Position numbers and translations under genes: made by a program
In this document: positions 25,659-38,784 of the stretch, piece by piece
Layout: each line of letters begins with the position of its first letter
Numbering within the stretch: the first letter of the stretch is position 1
The notes under the pieces: model-generated
Seen by the model: only the letters and a program-made list of their open reading frames with translations
Databases searched by the model: none
Told to the model about the DNA's origin: nothing
Assembly (NCBI RefSeq): GCF_040436345.1
Contig: NC_133236.1
Coordinates: 11,896,443 to 11,960,442, forward strand
From: Pagrus major
Taxonomy: Eukaryota; Chordata; Actinopteri; Spariformes; Sparidae
DNA length: 64,000 nt
Direction: 5' to 3'

Positions 25659-27011
25659 ATGGGAGAGTGGGGTTTTCTGTCCTCTCTACTGGACAAGGTC
25701 CAGTCTCACTCCTCTGTCGTCGGGAAGGTCTGGCTCAGTGTGCTTTTTATCTTCAGGATTATGATTCTTGGAGCTGGAGCAGATAAGGTTTCCATCTATT
25801 AATTCATACTTTATTTTCTGTAACATTTCACCTAACTGTTGAATCTCTGAATTACCTTTCTGACACGATCAAAGGCTTCTAGGTGAAATGATACCCCCTG
25901 GTGGCCATAATGGAGGTCCACAGCCTCTGAGCTTTAGTAACTAAAAACTGGATTCAGTTTGATAACAAATCCGGTTTTGTAATTATAATATTATATAATT
26001 ATATTTTGAGTTGGTCATCCTACAGTCCATCCATATTATAGTCTACTGCTTATCCTTTAAAGGGCAACTTCACCAATATTACATTTTAAAGTGTGTTTAC
26101 ATGTCTTGGGTAGTACAACTGGATATGTGGAAAAAAGCAGTATAAAGCCTTTTGTGGCTCCAGGTGAAGCTGCTTGTAAATCTGCTAAATTGCCTCCAGG
26201 GATGTCACTCAGTGGCTAAGTTTCATTATGGGTAATGTAGGCTGCAGGTTTTGAAAAGGACGAAGAATAAATGGAATAAAAAAAGGCGATGTCTGCTGTA
26301 TCGATTTTTGATCATTTGTTTTAATTTCAATTTCATTTTTTCTCATTGCAGGTATGGGGTGATGAACAGTCGAACATGATTTGTAACACCAAACAACCTG
26401 GTTGCAAGAATGTCTGCTATGACCAAGCCTTCCCAATCTCACACATTCGATTCTGGGTCCTCCAGATCATCTTCGTCTCCACACCAACGCTGTTCTACCT
26501 CGGTCACGTCATGCAGGTTATCCACAAAGAAAATAAGTTGAGACAATATATACAGAAGTACTCTGGAAGTCAGGTCGTCAAAGGTCCCAAGTACAGTGAT
26601 GAAAAAGGCCACGTCCAGATTAAAGGCAACCTGCTGGCAACCTACATGACCTCCATATTTTTCAGAATCCTCCTGGAGATAGGGTTCATTGTGGGGCAGT
26701 ATTATCTGTATGGGTTCATCTTGGAACCGTTAGTCGTCTGCTCCCGAGCCCCCTGTCCCTTCACTGTAGAGTGCTACATGTCTCGGCCCACAGAGAAGAC
26801 CATATTCATCCTCTTCATGCTCGTGGTGTCCTGCATTGCTCTCTTTCTCAATGTAGTAGAGATCTTCTATTTGCTGTGTTCTCGCTCATCCAGACGAAAA
26901 TCTAAAACAGTGCCAGCTTCTGCCATTGCCATTTACCCACGTTTAAATGGTGACAGTCAGATGAGAAATGAGAAGCTTAGCCTCCATGATGTAAGTCACA
27001 GCACAGCCTGA
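25659..27011 (+). CDS. Connexin (alpha-type, fish Cx32-like), two coding exons
   Basis: Exons 25659-25787 and 26352-27011 give 262 residues. The first exon codes for the N-terminal helix and TM1 and stops after ADK, exactly as in the connexin at 16204. The second begins [22 protein letters not shown] and carries the rest: TM2, a cytoplasmic loop with [10 protein letters not shown]3, the second loop [13 protein letters not shown] followed by [10 protein letters not shown]4 and a short tail of about 40 residues. All six extracellular cysteines are kept in canonical spacing. It is closer to the connexin at 21282 than to the one at 16204, for example in [14 protein letters not shown] and EKTIF. 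It should form gap-junction channels. A splice acceptor ten bases upstream of the ATG shows a 5' noncoding exon. No breaks were seen. Confidence 0.93.
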
Positions 27012-29040
27012 AGAATGCTATTTAGATCCAATGTGCTAAATGCAAACAGTCACAATCAGCGAGAAATGTGAGGGGGGAAAAATGTGACTAATGAGGCTAA
27101 ATCAGCAAGAGATCATGGCCCTCGTGTTTAAAACTACTCAAGAGTTATTTATTGATGTGATGCTTAAAAATTCATGAAATTGGGAAAAGTATCAGTAGAA
27201 TATTTATGATTGTTCATAAAGTTTTTAATATTTTTAAAATGCACAGGGATAATACAACATACTGTACAGGATCACTAAAGCAAACTTTAAATTTGACAAA
27301 AGTAAGTTTTTGTGGTTATATTTTGTCTATTGCTTTCTATCTTGTTTTGCACTTACAACTACAAGCCACCTTTTAATATGGGTACTTTGGTCATTGTGAT
27401 GTTAACATCTGCAGTCTGTGGTCTCTTGGTACATGTAAGGGGGACCTGACCATATAATTTGACTTGACTGTAAATGCCTCTGTGTCTCTGTTGCATTGGC
27501 TAAGAGTCATTTTTAGAACTGTAAATACTTCAATGACAAATTATTTGTTTTTTCAAGTTTCTTATTTTAATATGACTATGTACATTATGTTTACAAATGA
27601 TTTCAATGAAAAAATATATTATTTAAGTAAATATACTTATTAAAATATGTTGAAACATTTCCAACCACATCTCAATTTTTGTTTTATTACCACTGTCATT
27701 ATATTCATAATTTACCATTTTTGTTATTGGGTATATTTTTGTTTATGGGTTACTGAGATACAGAAAAACATTTAATTATTTTTTGATAAACCCTATTGGT
27801 ATAGTACTGGAATAATCATATTAGAGGAGCTTACAAAATGTACTTTATGGTTCAGTCTCACTGCTCTAGTCATCCCCATTACCAGCAGCAGGATGTGACT
27901 TCACCACTACTAAGCATCTTACAACAAAATATGTATACACATTTTCTATAAACTGATCAATCAATAAGTTGCAACGTCAGAGTTAAGTTGGCCTGTAAAG
28001 ATAGACTTGTGAGTAGATGAGTCTCCGTGTTTGGCATGATGTCGTTTAATGTCCATTACACCTTCTATGGTCTCATTAAGCCACTTGTTAGCAACCACTG
28101 TATTTAAGACACATACAGTAAGTACTTTATAATTCAATGGTGGGACAATGAATGATGTATTTTATGTCGTAGAACAAAACGTGTAAATATCTTCAGCCTG
28201 TGGTTATGACAGACCCAATTCCAGCCATTTAATCGAAAACCGATTTAAAAAACTCATTGAATTTTAGATGAGGGAACCGGAAGTGCAAAAATGCTACCTT
28301 TTTTTTTTTTTTTTAGGGTTTTAGGACTCATTACTAAGCATCTCTATTAGCTACTAAGAGTCAGACATTTCCCTCAAAAGCAGGGCTGTAGTGGGGGCAA
28401 ATGCACATAAACTCAGTTTATCCACCTTTTTCAAATGAAACAAAGGGGTTTGCTCAACTTTTTATGGAGTAACAATAACTTATTGGACAGTATACACAGC
28501 AGACACTTATAGTTTGGCCTCCTTTTATGACCACTACAGCACTGCTCAGGAGTTGATGGAGACAGGGGCTAAAAATAAGTGTCTAATCAGGTCCTTAACT
28601 CTAAATTAAAGAAAATACCAATTTAAAAGGTGGACAAGTCGATGTTGCGTTCACTTTCTCTGGCAAAAATTCGGTTATTGCAGGTGTAAAAAGCACTGGA
28701 AACCTAAAATGGACGATAATGTCGAATGTGACCTTATCACTCCGTTACTCCTAGATGATTTAAAACCACAGATTAACGGACAGAGTGCTGAGGTCAACAA
28801 TAAGTCGAACCAACAGCTCAATAATGTGGTATTTTTGTATTTTATCAGCACTAACCAGAGGGACAGCAGCTCAAGTTTACGACGGTACCCTGTTGGGACA
28901 GACCACAAGATGGCGCCAGTAACGCACACAGCAGAATGTCCATGTCAGTTGCCAGCCGTCCCGCCCACCGCCCACACACCGCTGAACACCAGCTTCCTTT
29001 TCCTCCTCCCGACAATAACAACAGCTGGTAGAAGCTAAAG
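27012..29040. other. Connexin 3'UTR, spacer and C1orf198 promoter region
   Basis: 27012 to roughly 27600 is probably the 3'UTR of the third connexin. The remainder is AT-rich with no recognised repeat termini. A plus-strand open frame at 28709-29038 runs into the start of the next gene, but its translation is low-complexity near the end and resembles nothing I know. I take it as 5'UTR or promoter sequence of the C1orf198 orthologue. Confidence 0.45.
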
Positions 29041-32000
29041 ATGGCCGCCGCAACCATGGCGGGGCTCGACGCCCACAGGATGGAGGAAAAGAAGTTCGAA
29101 TACTTCTCCTCCATCAACTCCATGGCGAACAAAATAATGCAGGAGAGGGAGAAAATCAAAGCCAAGCACGGCTCGACCTGGGAGAAAATGACGCCTGAAG
29201 AGCAGGACAACGCCATCGACAACGGGATGATGGACCCCCATATCCGAGCCCGATACGCTATGCACAGAGTTGAACGTGATGAAGTGGTCTGTTACCCTAA
29301 ACTGCTCATTCAGACGGGACAGAAGATAGTTCATTTCGGGGACGAGGTACTTAAAGCACATTATAATTGATGTTAGTTAGCTTTGTGGGTGTTTTTAGAG
29401 GTCAGAGCAGCCTGGGTGTGTTGTTATGGTTGCTAACTAGCCACGTAGCCGTCTAAATATGTTGTCAAACGTCACCGGCTACCTGATACGTAAGCTAGCT
29501 ACAAGTGAATGTTTGATTTTAGTCGCAGCCATAAGGAATAAAAAGATAATAGACAAACATTGGCCTAAAGTTAGACTTATAATAGGCACTCAGTCGTAGA
29601 TAAGTCATAATAAATCGTTTTCTGTCCTGAAATACTACTCTGTGTTTCTGTTTAGGATATCACCTGGCAAGATGAGCACTCAGCCCCCTTCTCATGGGAA
29701 ACAAAGGTAAGACTATTTATAGACTCTGGGAAGAAATTGGACTTACAAATTGTGATGGGACTTTTGTCATTATCTAGTGTTGTGTTCAGTAATGAATCTT
29801 GTTGTGTATAATGTCAAAAATAGTGAGCAGAAATATCTGCGATAAATGATATTATTGTCGTTTTTAGTTTTTGTCAGGATTTATTACCACCAATTTTAAT
29901 GATACTATAACGACAGTGCCACTACACCGTTTCAAAGAGCATTGAACTTATAATTTTTATTATTCAGACATTGGAATTGGAGTGTGAAAAAATATTTAAG
30001 TATCCTAGATAAATGAAACCTTAACCACACAAGCAAAACCACAAATAAAATGTGAATAAATCCTTACGTGCTGCACCAAAGTCTTATAACGCCGCATGTA
30101 AATACAAAAGGCAATATCGAGGATGGCAAAAATGTTCAGATTTATGTACATACATTGATAAATCAATAAGATACGTAAGATAAGATACATACAATAAGTT
30201 GATAACATAATTATCATGTCAAACCTTTGTATATATTGTAAGGAAAATTTAGCATTTTCCATCCCCTCTTTAACATACGCAACTATAATATACATTTTGC
30301 TCCCTCTTTCAGAGCCAGCTGGATTTCAGCTTGACATCAGGCCCTGCCGACCAGGGAATCTCAACCTCGCAGGCAGACTCAAAGGCTGTAAAGGCTCCTC
30401 ATTCCAGCCAGCTCAGCAAGAGTACACCAGGAACCAAGGTAAGATAAGGAGCCTACTGCAGTTGTTTTAATTTGTATATCTTGGGAGTTGTAAATTAAAT
30501 GTGCTATTGTGTTTGTAAAGGTGTCTGTCAGTGAGGGACGCAGGCCAGAAGAAGAATCATCTTTCTGGAAGATCAGCGCTGAGAGGTCCAGGCTGGAGGG
30601 AGAGCAAGCCGACTTTCAGTCCCTAACCCCCAGCCAGATCAAATCCCTCGAGAAAGGAGAGAAATCCCTCCCATCCTACCTCCGACAGGTAAGCACTGAA
30701 ATCTACCAGTGTTCCTCAGTATCTGGTGCCGTTTTCAATTGAAGTAACAGCTGCCATTTTTTTCATATATTTTGGCACAAGTGTCACATTTGTGGTCTGT
30801 ATATTTTCAAACAAACACCAGATTGAAAGCGTTTCCCATCCCAACACTTGTCGCTTGTCTTATCGAGCTGTGTATCCTGAAATAGAATCTAGCCTGAAGC
30901 TGAGATAACTGGAATCTGTGAAGCCTGCACAAGTGTCGGGGTAGCAGATGGTGAATGCAGCCAATTTGCAGTCAGAGAAAACAACAATGATGACTAGATT
31001 GTTTCTGATTGTTCTACTTTGCTGTCCTTTCTTTACTTTCTTGCACATTTGTTGTTGCTGTGATTTTGCGTTGTACAGCTGTTTCTGAACACTTTCAAAA
31101 AATCAACGTTTTTTTCTTCTCTAGGTTATCTTAAACAAGTGTATAATATAAAAAAATCTTAATCTTTAAAACGTGATATTAATGATGTCAAAATTAAATA
31201 AAATAATTTTTCTTACAGGAGACCTCCGTCACCCCCAAGGAAGCTGAGGCAGCAGACTCCCACCTTCCGCCTCCTTCCAGGTCCACCAAGCAGCGAGCAC
31301 CCAAGCCGCCTGCTCCCCATCCCCCTGTTGCCGCCGCTGTTAGTGCAACACCGGCATCCCTCTCCATTTCACCAAACCCAGTCCCACCTGTCAGCGTGTC
31401 CTCGTCAGTTGCGGGCTGGGAGCGATCTCAGAGCACCCTGCCATCAGTCAGCAACACCCTGGATGAAATGTACTCCTCCAGCTCGTTGTCCAAACCTTCA
31501 CACAACCCCACCAGTGTGGAGAAAGAGAAGGGGGAAGACGATTCGCAAACTAGTCCAACCTTTGCCCAGGTGAGTTTGGAAACAGAACTCGCAGGACGAG
31601 ATTTGCTTTGGATATTGTGAAATTCAGAAGTTATGGATTTAAAGACAAAATTACATCCCATTTATCGACAGAGAAAATAAAAGGAATATCCCTGCTGTGA
31701 AATCAGTATGTGGCCAGAAATGTACCACCCTTAAAATCAAGTTCGACGTGTTTATTTATTATTTATAGGCTTAATTCAACAATGGTTGGTTGTTGGTTCT
31801 TGACCCAGTCCAAGCTTTCTAAAGGTCGCTTCAAATCTGGGGTTCAGTTCATTTGGTCCAGATGAAGGAAAAACGTAACTTTACATTGTTGCTTTTTAGT
31901 TATAGTTTTTCTTGTTCACTAAATGCTGTTACAGCCCAGCTCTTAGACTGCAACAAAAACAAGTAAACTGAAGCTGTAAAATTAGTAGTGTAAGGAGTGG

Positions 32001-33339
32001 GTGAGTGAAAATATGCAGCGTGGGTGTTGTGCTGTAAAAACAAAGGAATGAAAACAAATAGCAGAAGTGGAGATCTGACTGACTGCAGCTCTGGCTTATG
32101 TGCACGGGGCACACTGGGCCCTCCTTGCTAGGTCTTGGAGAGCAATAGCAATAACTATACATTTTAGGTTTAGGGCTGCAATTAACGATTATTTTTTTCA
32201 TTGTTGATCAACCTTTGGACTATTTTTTTCAATTGGTTGTTTGGTCTATAAAATGTCCGAAAATTGTGATTAGTGTTTCCCAAAGTCCAAGATGACGTCC
32301 TCAAAAGTCTTGTTTTGTCCACAACCCAAAGATATTCAGTTTCCTGCCATAGAGGAGTAAAGAAACCAGAAAATATTCACACACACATGAAACTGAGAAT
32401 TTGGACTTTTTTTTTTGTTTTTTTCTTTAAAAAAATTACTCAAACTGACTAATCATTCATCAAAATAGTTGGCAATTAATTTAATAGTTGACAAGTAATC
32501 AATTAATAGTTGCAACTCTAATTAGGTTAGTGTTTACAGTTTCAGAGGCAGACAACGCAATTGTAATTTGCAATAAATTTTCCTCAAGAGAGGCGGAAAA
32601 AAGTCTGAGTTCCATTACAACAAATGTCATCAGAGCTACGGAATATTAAATCATTAATCATTGCTCACTTAATCTTTTCCTACCTTCAGGTGTGCAGAAA
32701 AACTACAGGTTAGGAACTGTTTTTTAATATACAAAAACCTGAAACTATTGGTTATCTTATCGGTACCGGGCCACGAAAAGTACATAATTATCAGTTATCG
32801 GCATCAGGAAAAAAATCCATATCATGCATCCCCAGTTTTAACTCATTTTCAGTCTCACTAATACATATTCTTTGACATGTCTTTACAGTCAGGAGGATTT
32901 AATTGGAGTTAAGTTTTTTCAATTCCTGCTAAAATCACAGAAGCCCTGTGGTTGGTCTGTTTTGCTTTCATACCACAGAAGAAGAGCAGCACAGTCGATC
33001 TTGGACCGAGCCAAACCAACCTCTCAAGTCTCTGTCCGATTGTTTAGTCTGCACCAGAGTTTGATTCACAGCTTGCACACCAGCCTAAACAAACCAAACA
33101 AGCCGGTTAGCTGTAAAATCACCCTAACAGGACAAGTCAGTGGGGGGGAGGGTGAAACTGAGAGATGCAGATAAAAGAATGATTTAATCAGCAAAAAAGA
33201 CACATACAGAAATAAGATGAAAGTTACAACAAAATAATGTACTGAGCTGCATCTCTGTCTCTCCGTGTCTCCCACCCCTCAGTTCAACACGAGCAGCAAC
33301 ATCCTGAAGACTGGATTCGACTTCTTAGACAACTGGTAA
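29041..33339 (+). CDS. Orthologue of human C1orf198
   Basis: Six exons (29041-29346, 29656-29706, 30313-30438, 30521-30688, 31219-31569, 33283-33339) give 352 residues. All joins are phase 0. Diagnostic blocks match human C1orf198: [20 protein letters not shown] near the N-terminus, [12 protein letters not shown] then [17 protein letters not shown] at the exon 1-2-3 joins, [11 protein letters not shown] and [18 protein letters not shown] in exon 4, and the C-terminus [11 protein letters not shown]. Exon 5 codes for a Ser/Pro-rich, probably disordered region of about 117 residues that is poorly conserved in the family. The molecular function of C1orf198 is not established, and no signal peptide, membrane segment or enzymatic motif is visible. 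The start was chosen at 29041, where the exon opens [18 protein letters not shown]; a downstream Met at residue 6 is an alternative. Confidence 0.93.
32171..32520. mobile_element. hAT-type MITE (AGGGCTGCAAC family) in C1orf198 intron 5
   Basis: This is the best preserved copy of the family in the window. It begins TAGGGCTGCAATTAAC and ends TAGTTGCAACTCTA. It is flanked by TTTAGGTT on the left (32163-32170) and ATTAGGTT on the right (32521-32528), an 8-bp duplication with one difference. Eight-bp target duplications are the hAT signature. It is non-coding. Confidence 0.8.
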
Positions 33340-33902
33340 ACCACAGCGGAAACGAGTCACCGCTCTGAATGAATCATTCTCATCATCACTCTGAAGAAGG
33401 ACCACACTGCCATGACTACAGACATCCACATCTAGATTTAACAAACACCAGTATTTAAAGTGACCACATTTTATTCTAGTAATTATCTTCAGTGGCTTGT
33501 TAAGACATTATCTCACCGCCTGTGTGCTGGTGTTTCCCCCCCACTAGAAAAGCTCCCTTTCTGAGTAGGGTTGCAGCCCTTTAATGTCTTGCCAATCACC
33601 AAAGGACTGAACCTCACAGATTGTGTGTGCTCGCCCCGACTGTGCATTCTCACTGCGATCAGCTTGGTTTAAAGGTTACACAATTCTGACCGTGTCCACA
33701 TGTACACTGGTTATTCTTGTATTCTATGCATATTGGCATTTTATACACACGTACATAGTGTTTAACGTCACTGAAAACAGACATTTTTGAAATTCCTTCC
33801 AGAGTGAAGAATTTTGAAAATGATGACGCAGACATCCACGTTCGCATCCTAATCAGGTCTTATCGGAGTAGCATCATTTGCAAATGTGAACTCGGAGTAC
33901 GT
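33340..33902 (+). other. C1orf198 3'UTR
   Basis: Sequence directly downstream of the stop codon with no other gene. The extent is uncertain because no strong AATAAA with good context was found close by; the untranslated region may continue past the MITE at 33911. Confidence 0.4.
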
Positions 33903-33910
33903 GTTGTGAT

Positions 33911-34213
33911 TAGGGTTGCAATGGTGTGAGAATTTAACGGTACAATAACTATCTCAGGAAAGTATCATGGTTTTGCGGTAAATGGGACTACACAATTATT
34001 GTTATTATTATTAATGTTGTTATTACTATCAGTTACAATGGCCCTTTAAAGGAATGAAACTAAAGGGGTTTTTTTTTGGTTGATGGCTTTATTACCCAAT
34101 TATACTTTCCCTGGCATGAAAGTTGATGATAGATAAGCAAATGTGCACGGTACGATAAGCATCAATTTTCATACCCTGGTATACCTTTAAAACAGTATAC
34201 CGCTGCAACCCTA
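33911..34213. mobile_element. hAT-type MITE with perfect 8-bp target duplication
   Basis: The ends are inverted: TAGGGTTGCAATGG and CGCTGCAACCCTA. GTTGTGAT lies immediately outside both ends (33903-33910 and 34214-34221), a perfect 8-bp duplication as expected for hAT. The 303-bp body contains 'cggtacgataa' and 'ggtataccttt' words and no coding sequence. It is a different family from the AGGGCTGCAAC repeats, although the termini are similar. Confidence 0.88.
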
Positions 34214-34221
34214 GTTGTGAT

Positions 34222-37200
34222 ATTGTGGAGTATTTCATTTTGACATTACAGAACGGATGTTATGTCGTCTATATTTAAAGAGGCATGAATGGACATTGAA
34301 AATACACTAACGGAAAAGAGACAAAAACAACTGTGTTCGATGTTTTAATAGAAATTCACATCTCCCTCAATCAATTTCGTTCAAAAATACCCATGTACAT
34401 GTGGACTACACCTAAGTCACTGCAGGTATTAAGGATGCAACAGATAACTGTTAAATATACCATAATCAAATGTATATGCAACCATGAAATGTGGTTCAGA
34501 AGGGATCAAAATCGATCGCTGTTTGAAATGCATTTAGAAGATGTTCGATAGATGTTAGCTATCTAGCTAAGTTGTTACTTATGTAACTAAAATGCTAAGG
34601 TGCAGAGGTTTACAGCCAGCTGTAGCTGCTTTAACACCCGCCTCTGAGCTGTAGTGTGACCCTGAGAGGCACTTAGTTTGGAAAAAACAAGGCAGGTGGT
34701 GTAAATGAAGGTGCATTCCATAATGCCTGGATATTATGGACAGGGCTCAAAATTAAAACCAGACACATGCTGGAATAAAAAATAAAAAAAATGGCTGGTA
34801 GATTGCCTCCCTCACCAGCTGGAAATAATGAATAATTTGAACATTTTCCAGCCATTTGGCCGATGGACAGAAAAGTTAATTTTGCACTGATTGGTGATAT
34901 GAGACACTTGGAAGTGACAGGTGTAAATGAGGCATATGTAGCCAGCCTACTTTTACCTGATATGGCAAATGAAGTAGTCACCTGGTTTGGTATTTTCTAA
35001 CATAATGGTACAGTGTTTTGTCAACATTGCTATCCATCGAGCCATTAAAATGACTCAAGAGCTAATCACTAACCCTTGAAATGGCTGCAGCTGCTCCTCA
35101 AGATCAGTTGCATTGTGTTTTTCACCCTGAAGCCTTTCATATAAAGGTTTATAAAGTGGTGGAAAAGTTTACATGCCTGTTACATTCCTCAAACCAATTT
35201 AACACCCAATATTAAGAGCTATGGTACATGAAAACACATTCTAACAGGCAGGGGAAGAAATAGAAATCGAATATTTGCCAATCCCAATAAAGAATAAGAA
35301 AACTGCCAAATATTCCTTGTAACCTGCTGATCATGTTGTTTGTTGTGTGAATGCACAGCAATGGTGACTTGGCTTTCTTCACATGCAAGTTTTAGACACT
35401 AATCTAGCAAGCGAGGAAATCTTGTGTACCATAAGCATGTCAAATGTTCATCTGTGCAAAACACTAATCCTTTTTTCTTTTTATGTTTTGTTAATTGTCA
35501 TGAAGTTTTTGCTCTCTGTTGTGCTTTTATTTATACGTACCTACGGCATATATTCCTATAAACCTAAGAGTTGTAGAGCTAAAGTAGTTCTCAGTGCTGC
35601 AGTCTCAGCTCACATAGTGCATTTACTACAGACAATGTTCCTACTGGTTATGGAATTCCTGGGATATCATGGGTTTTCACCATTGCATCACTTAACAGGA
35701 ATATAACAGAATGTATTTTCCAAGTTTCACATATTCATAGAATCAGATAGTGGTTTTCAGAGAGTGGAAACCAGGCTGTCGTCCTCTCTGACATTCAAAA
35801 GAGGGAAGAGCAGCCTTTGAAGTGCTCAAACTCAGTCATGGAAAACTCACGGACTGTGTCCAGGCTGCCGTGTGAACCTGTTACAGATGACTTGTATGGA
35901 TTAAGCTTCTTGCCAACACTTCCTCACCACCCCAACTGTCACATTTGACCACAAACTAGTGCTGAGCAAAGCTAGTGTCCGTAAGACGCACTTAAACGTT
36001 GTGTTTTAGGTCAACAGGCAGGCATGTAGTGATTTGTACCACTTGTGTCATAGATTTAAAATCCAGTTTACATGACTAGAGTACTATTTTACTGAATTTT
36101 ATATTTATCTGCTGATTGTACCTTATGCTATACAAGTATATTGCACTCATGCATTTTGAGATCACAGATTGGGAAGAAATAAATAAACTAAAGTCAGATC
36201 TGTTTCTTGTCTTTTCTGTTTCTCACAAAGGTTTTTGGACACAAACATTTCTTTGTAATGCAGAGTCCGGTTTCCACCCACTAATTGTATTTTCCAAATT
36301 AATCGAGGCCAGGTTGTACAGTCTGATGGAAAGAGAAGGAGTATTTGTTTTGTTTGTTCAGTCGATAACAGATTTGATTTTATAACAAAAACTGAAGGTA
36401 ACGCCTTAACTTTTCTTGTTTGACATTAAGATTGTTCGCCTGCTCTTTTGCATTCTTGTTGACCTCCCTCTCAGCTCCATGACATCAATTCCTCCAGCTG
36501 TAATTCCAACCAGATCCAAGACGCCATTTAGAAAAGGAGGAGGGAAGGATGTCCGGTGCTCAGAGGAAACTTTGTGCTGTTCAGTCGAACAACACACAGG
36601 CCCGATTTAGAATCAGCCGACCTCGTTCCGCTGTCTCCCTCGAGTGCAAAGCAGCCGCTCTACAGTGATTATTTAAAGAGGGAAGAGCATTACTGTGTTT
36701 CATTCATAATGTATGTTGTGAAGGCAAACAAGGCTGATGAAGTCAGGTCGGGGATACCTGAGTTAAACCAACATATGGAGCGGACGGTTATGTTCTATCG
36801 ACAACCTGACCTCCAGTCAACCTCTGCTGTGACTGATGTTCTACAGTTTCACTTATGATCATCATAGGTTTAGTTTTGGTGTCCATGATTGTCTTAAATT
36901 CCAGTTTAGATGCATATCCATGCCAAAAAATACATAAAGTTTCATCTTTAAATCCCCTCTAAGTTGAACATTGTTTTACATTGTGACTAATGGGCTAAAA
37001 ATGAATAATTTTGGTACTTTAAACTGGTCAAAGAAGATCACATGAGAGCAAAGCAGCCACAAACAGATTGAATCTAAATATATCATCTATCAGTGTTGGT
37101 CTTTGAGGAACTGTATGTTTGTGTTCATCATCCCTCGCTGGACTGAGGCACCTCTGTCCAGTCCAGTGGCCTCCCTGCAGCACCACCCAACACCTCCAAA

Positions 37201-38299
37201 CTCTGAATGGCTGCTTTGTTCCCTCTCAAATATTTTTTGCAACAAATGTTTAGGTGAATGAAAATCTTTGCACGCCATTGAACTTAAGAGCGGAAACAGA
37301 AACAGGGCAGTGATTGTGTAACAGTGTGTGAGCTTATGTCTAGCAGGCGAATAAGGCAGACTGTTCCTCAGACATTTTCAGATACCGATATGATGGTGAC
37401 AGATACTAAGGTGGTTGTGTCTCAGACAGAGAAAAGAGGTCTGCAGTTAGTCGGAAATTTGATGAGTAATCCACATGTTTTTCTCCTAATGACATACCTT
37501 ATGATGAGTGAGGTCAGTCTGAGAGAAAGTCTGCTCTCCATGCCTATTATATATATGATTACACAAATGCAGACCCGTGTTCATTTTATTTATTACATCG
37601 CAGTCTTGTAGTAACAATACTAAAGAGTTCAGGGTAATTTGAGTGCATAAACATTCTATTATTTTTATTATCAGTTACTCTCTTGATGAAAAGTTTGGTG
37701 AAAACGGTGAAGAATTCCTTATGCAATTCCCTAGCATACGATGACTTCTTCCGATTGTTTTTATTGTTTGATTAACAGTCCAAAACCCCAAAATGCTGAA
37801 TATAATGTCACATAATACAAAAAAGCAAGAAATTGTCATATTTGAGAGGCTGGCACTTAATTTTTTTGCTTAAAAATTTGACTTAAATTATTTTCCTGGG
37901 ATTTCTTATCAAAAAATGTAGTTTCTGATTCATTTCTGTTGCTCAACTAATAATTTCAGCTACAGTTTGATTTGGATATCAGTTGCTTTGATTGTTCAAA
38001 GTGGAAAATCTGCCAAAACCACCGAGGTCAAAACATGCAAAAACACTTTTTTTTAGGGCTCACATATTTTTTCCAGCCATGATTTGTTTGAATCCAAACC
38101 GACGTTTGGAAAAAGTCTGGATTCTTGGACTCCATCGTGTGCTGGAACAGCTGCGTGTCTCAAACACATCTGTCCCTCTTTGCTCAGAGCTCACAGTCCC
38201 AGTCACTGCCGGAGCTCCTCCCAGTCTCCGGATTTCAGTCGCTTTCCCTGGAAACTCTGCCGGATTCTTGTGGCATTTTAACTGGCATACCTCCTGTTA

Positions 38300-38300
<1 letters not shown>
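34222..38300. other. Long spacer, no gene recognised
   Basis: AT-rich DNA between the C1orf198 orthologue and clec11a. Open frames at 35383-35706, 36116-36385 and 36556-36858 show no domain I recognise, and no exon chain could be built. 37760-37960 looks like a degraded copy of the AGGGCTGCAAC-type MITE body. A noncoding RNA gene cannot be excluded from sequence alone. Confidence 0.4.

Positions 38301-38302
<2 letters not shown>

Positions 38303-38356
<54 letters not shown>
38303..38356. repeat. CA dinucleotide microsatellite
   Basis: A pure (CA)n tract of about 27 units in intergenic DNA, followed by a T/C-rich stretch. Confidence 0.97.
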
Positions 38357-38358
<2 letters not shown>

Positions 38359-38784
38359 TCTTTTTTCTTTTCTTTTTATGCCATCATTTCCTGTGAACAG
38401 ATTCACAACCCCATATTTCCCTTACCACTTATTTATTTCTTCATTTAATTACACTAGAAAAGCTTGGCAAGCAGGCCTCATATTTAGCCGAATTAATGAA
38501 AGGGGTGTGTGTGTATATGTGTCTGTGAGTTTATGACCACGGTGTACTTGTGCACAGGCATGCAGTGTTTTCTAAACCAACCAACATTTAAGCCAGAGAT
38601 AAAAAAGATAAAGAAGTTAAAGCAACATGAAAGTTCACTGTTAACCCTGGAAACTGCAGTTTGACAGTTGTTGGTTTTGTCTACAAGTCAACAATAAACT
38701 TCCAAGCCTAACATTTAATTCAACAGAGATAAGAAGTCATAAAAGTGCCATAGATTAAATTATATTAGGGACAAATGTCAACAG

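Noticed and set aside
28709-29038. 109-residue plus-strand open frame before the C1orf198 gene
   Set aside because: No recognisable domain, low-complexity end, and no splice logic. It ends right where the real first exon begins, so it is more likely 5'UTR or promoter.
35383-35706. Hydrophobic 107-residue plus-strand frame
   Set aside because: No homologue known to me, no exon partners, AT-rich composition giving Leu/Phe/Ile by chance.
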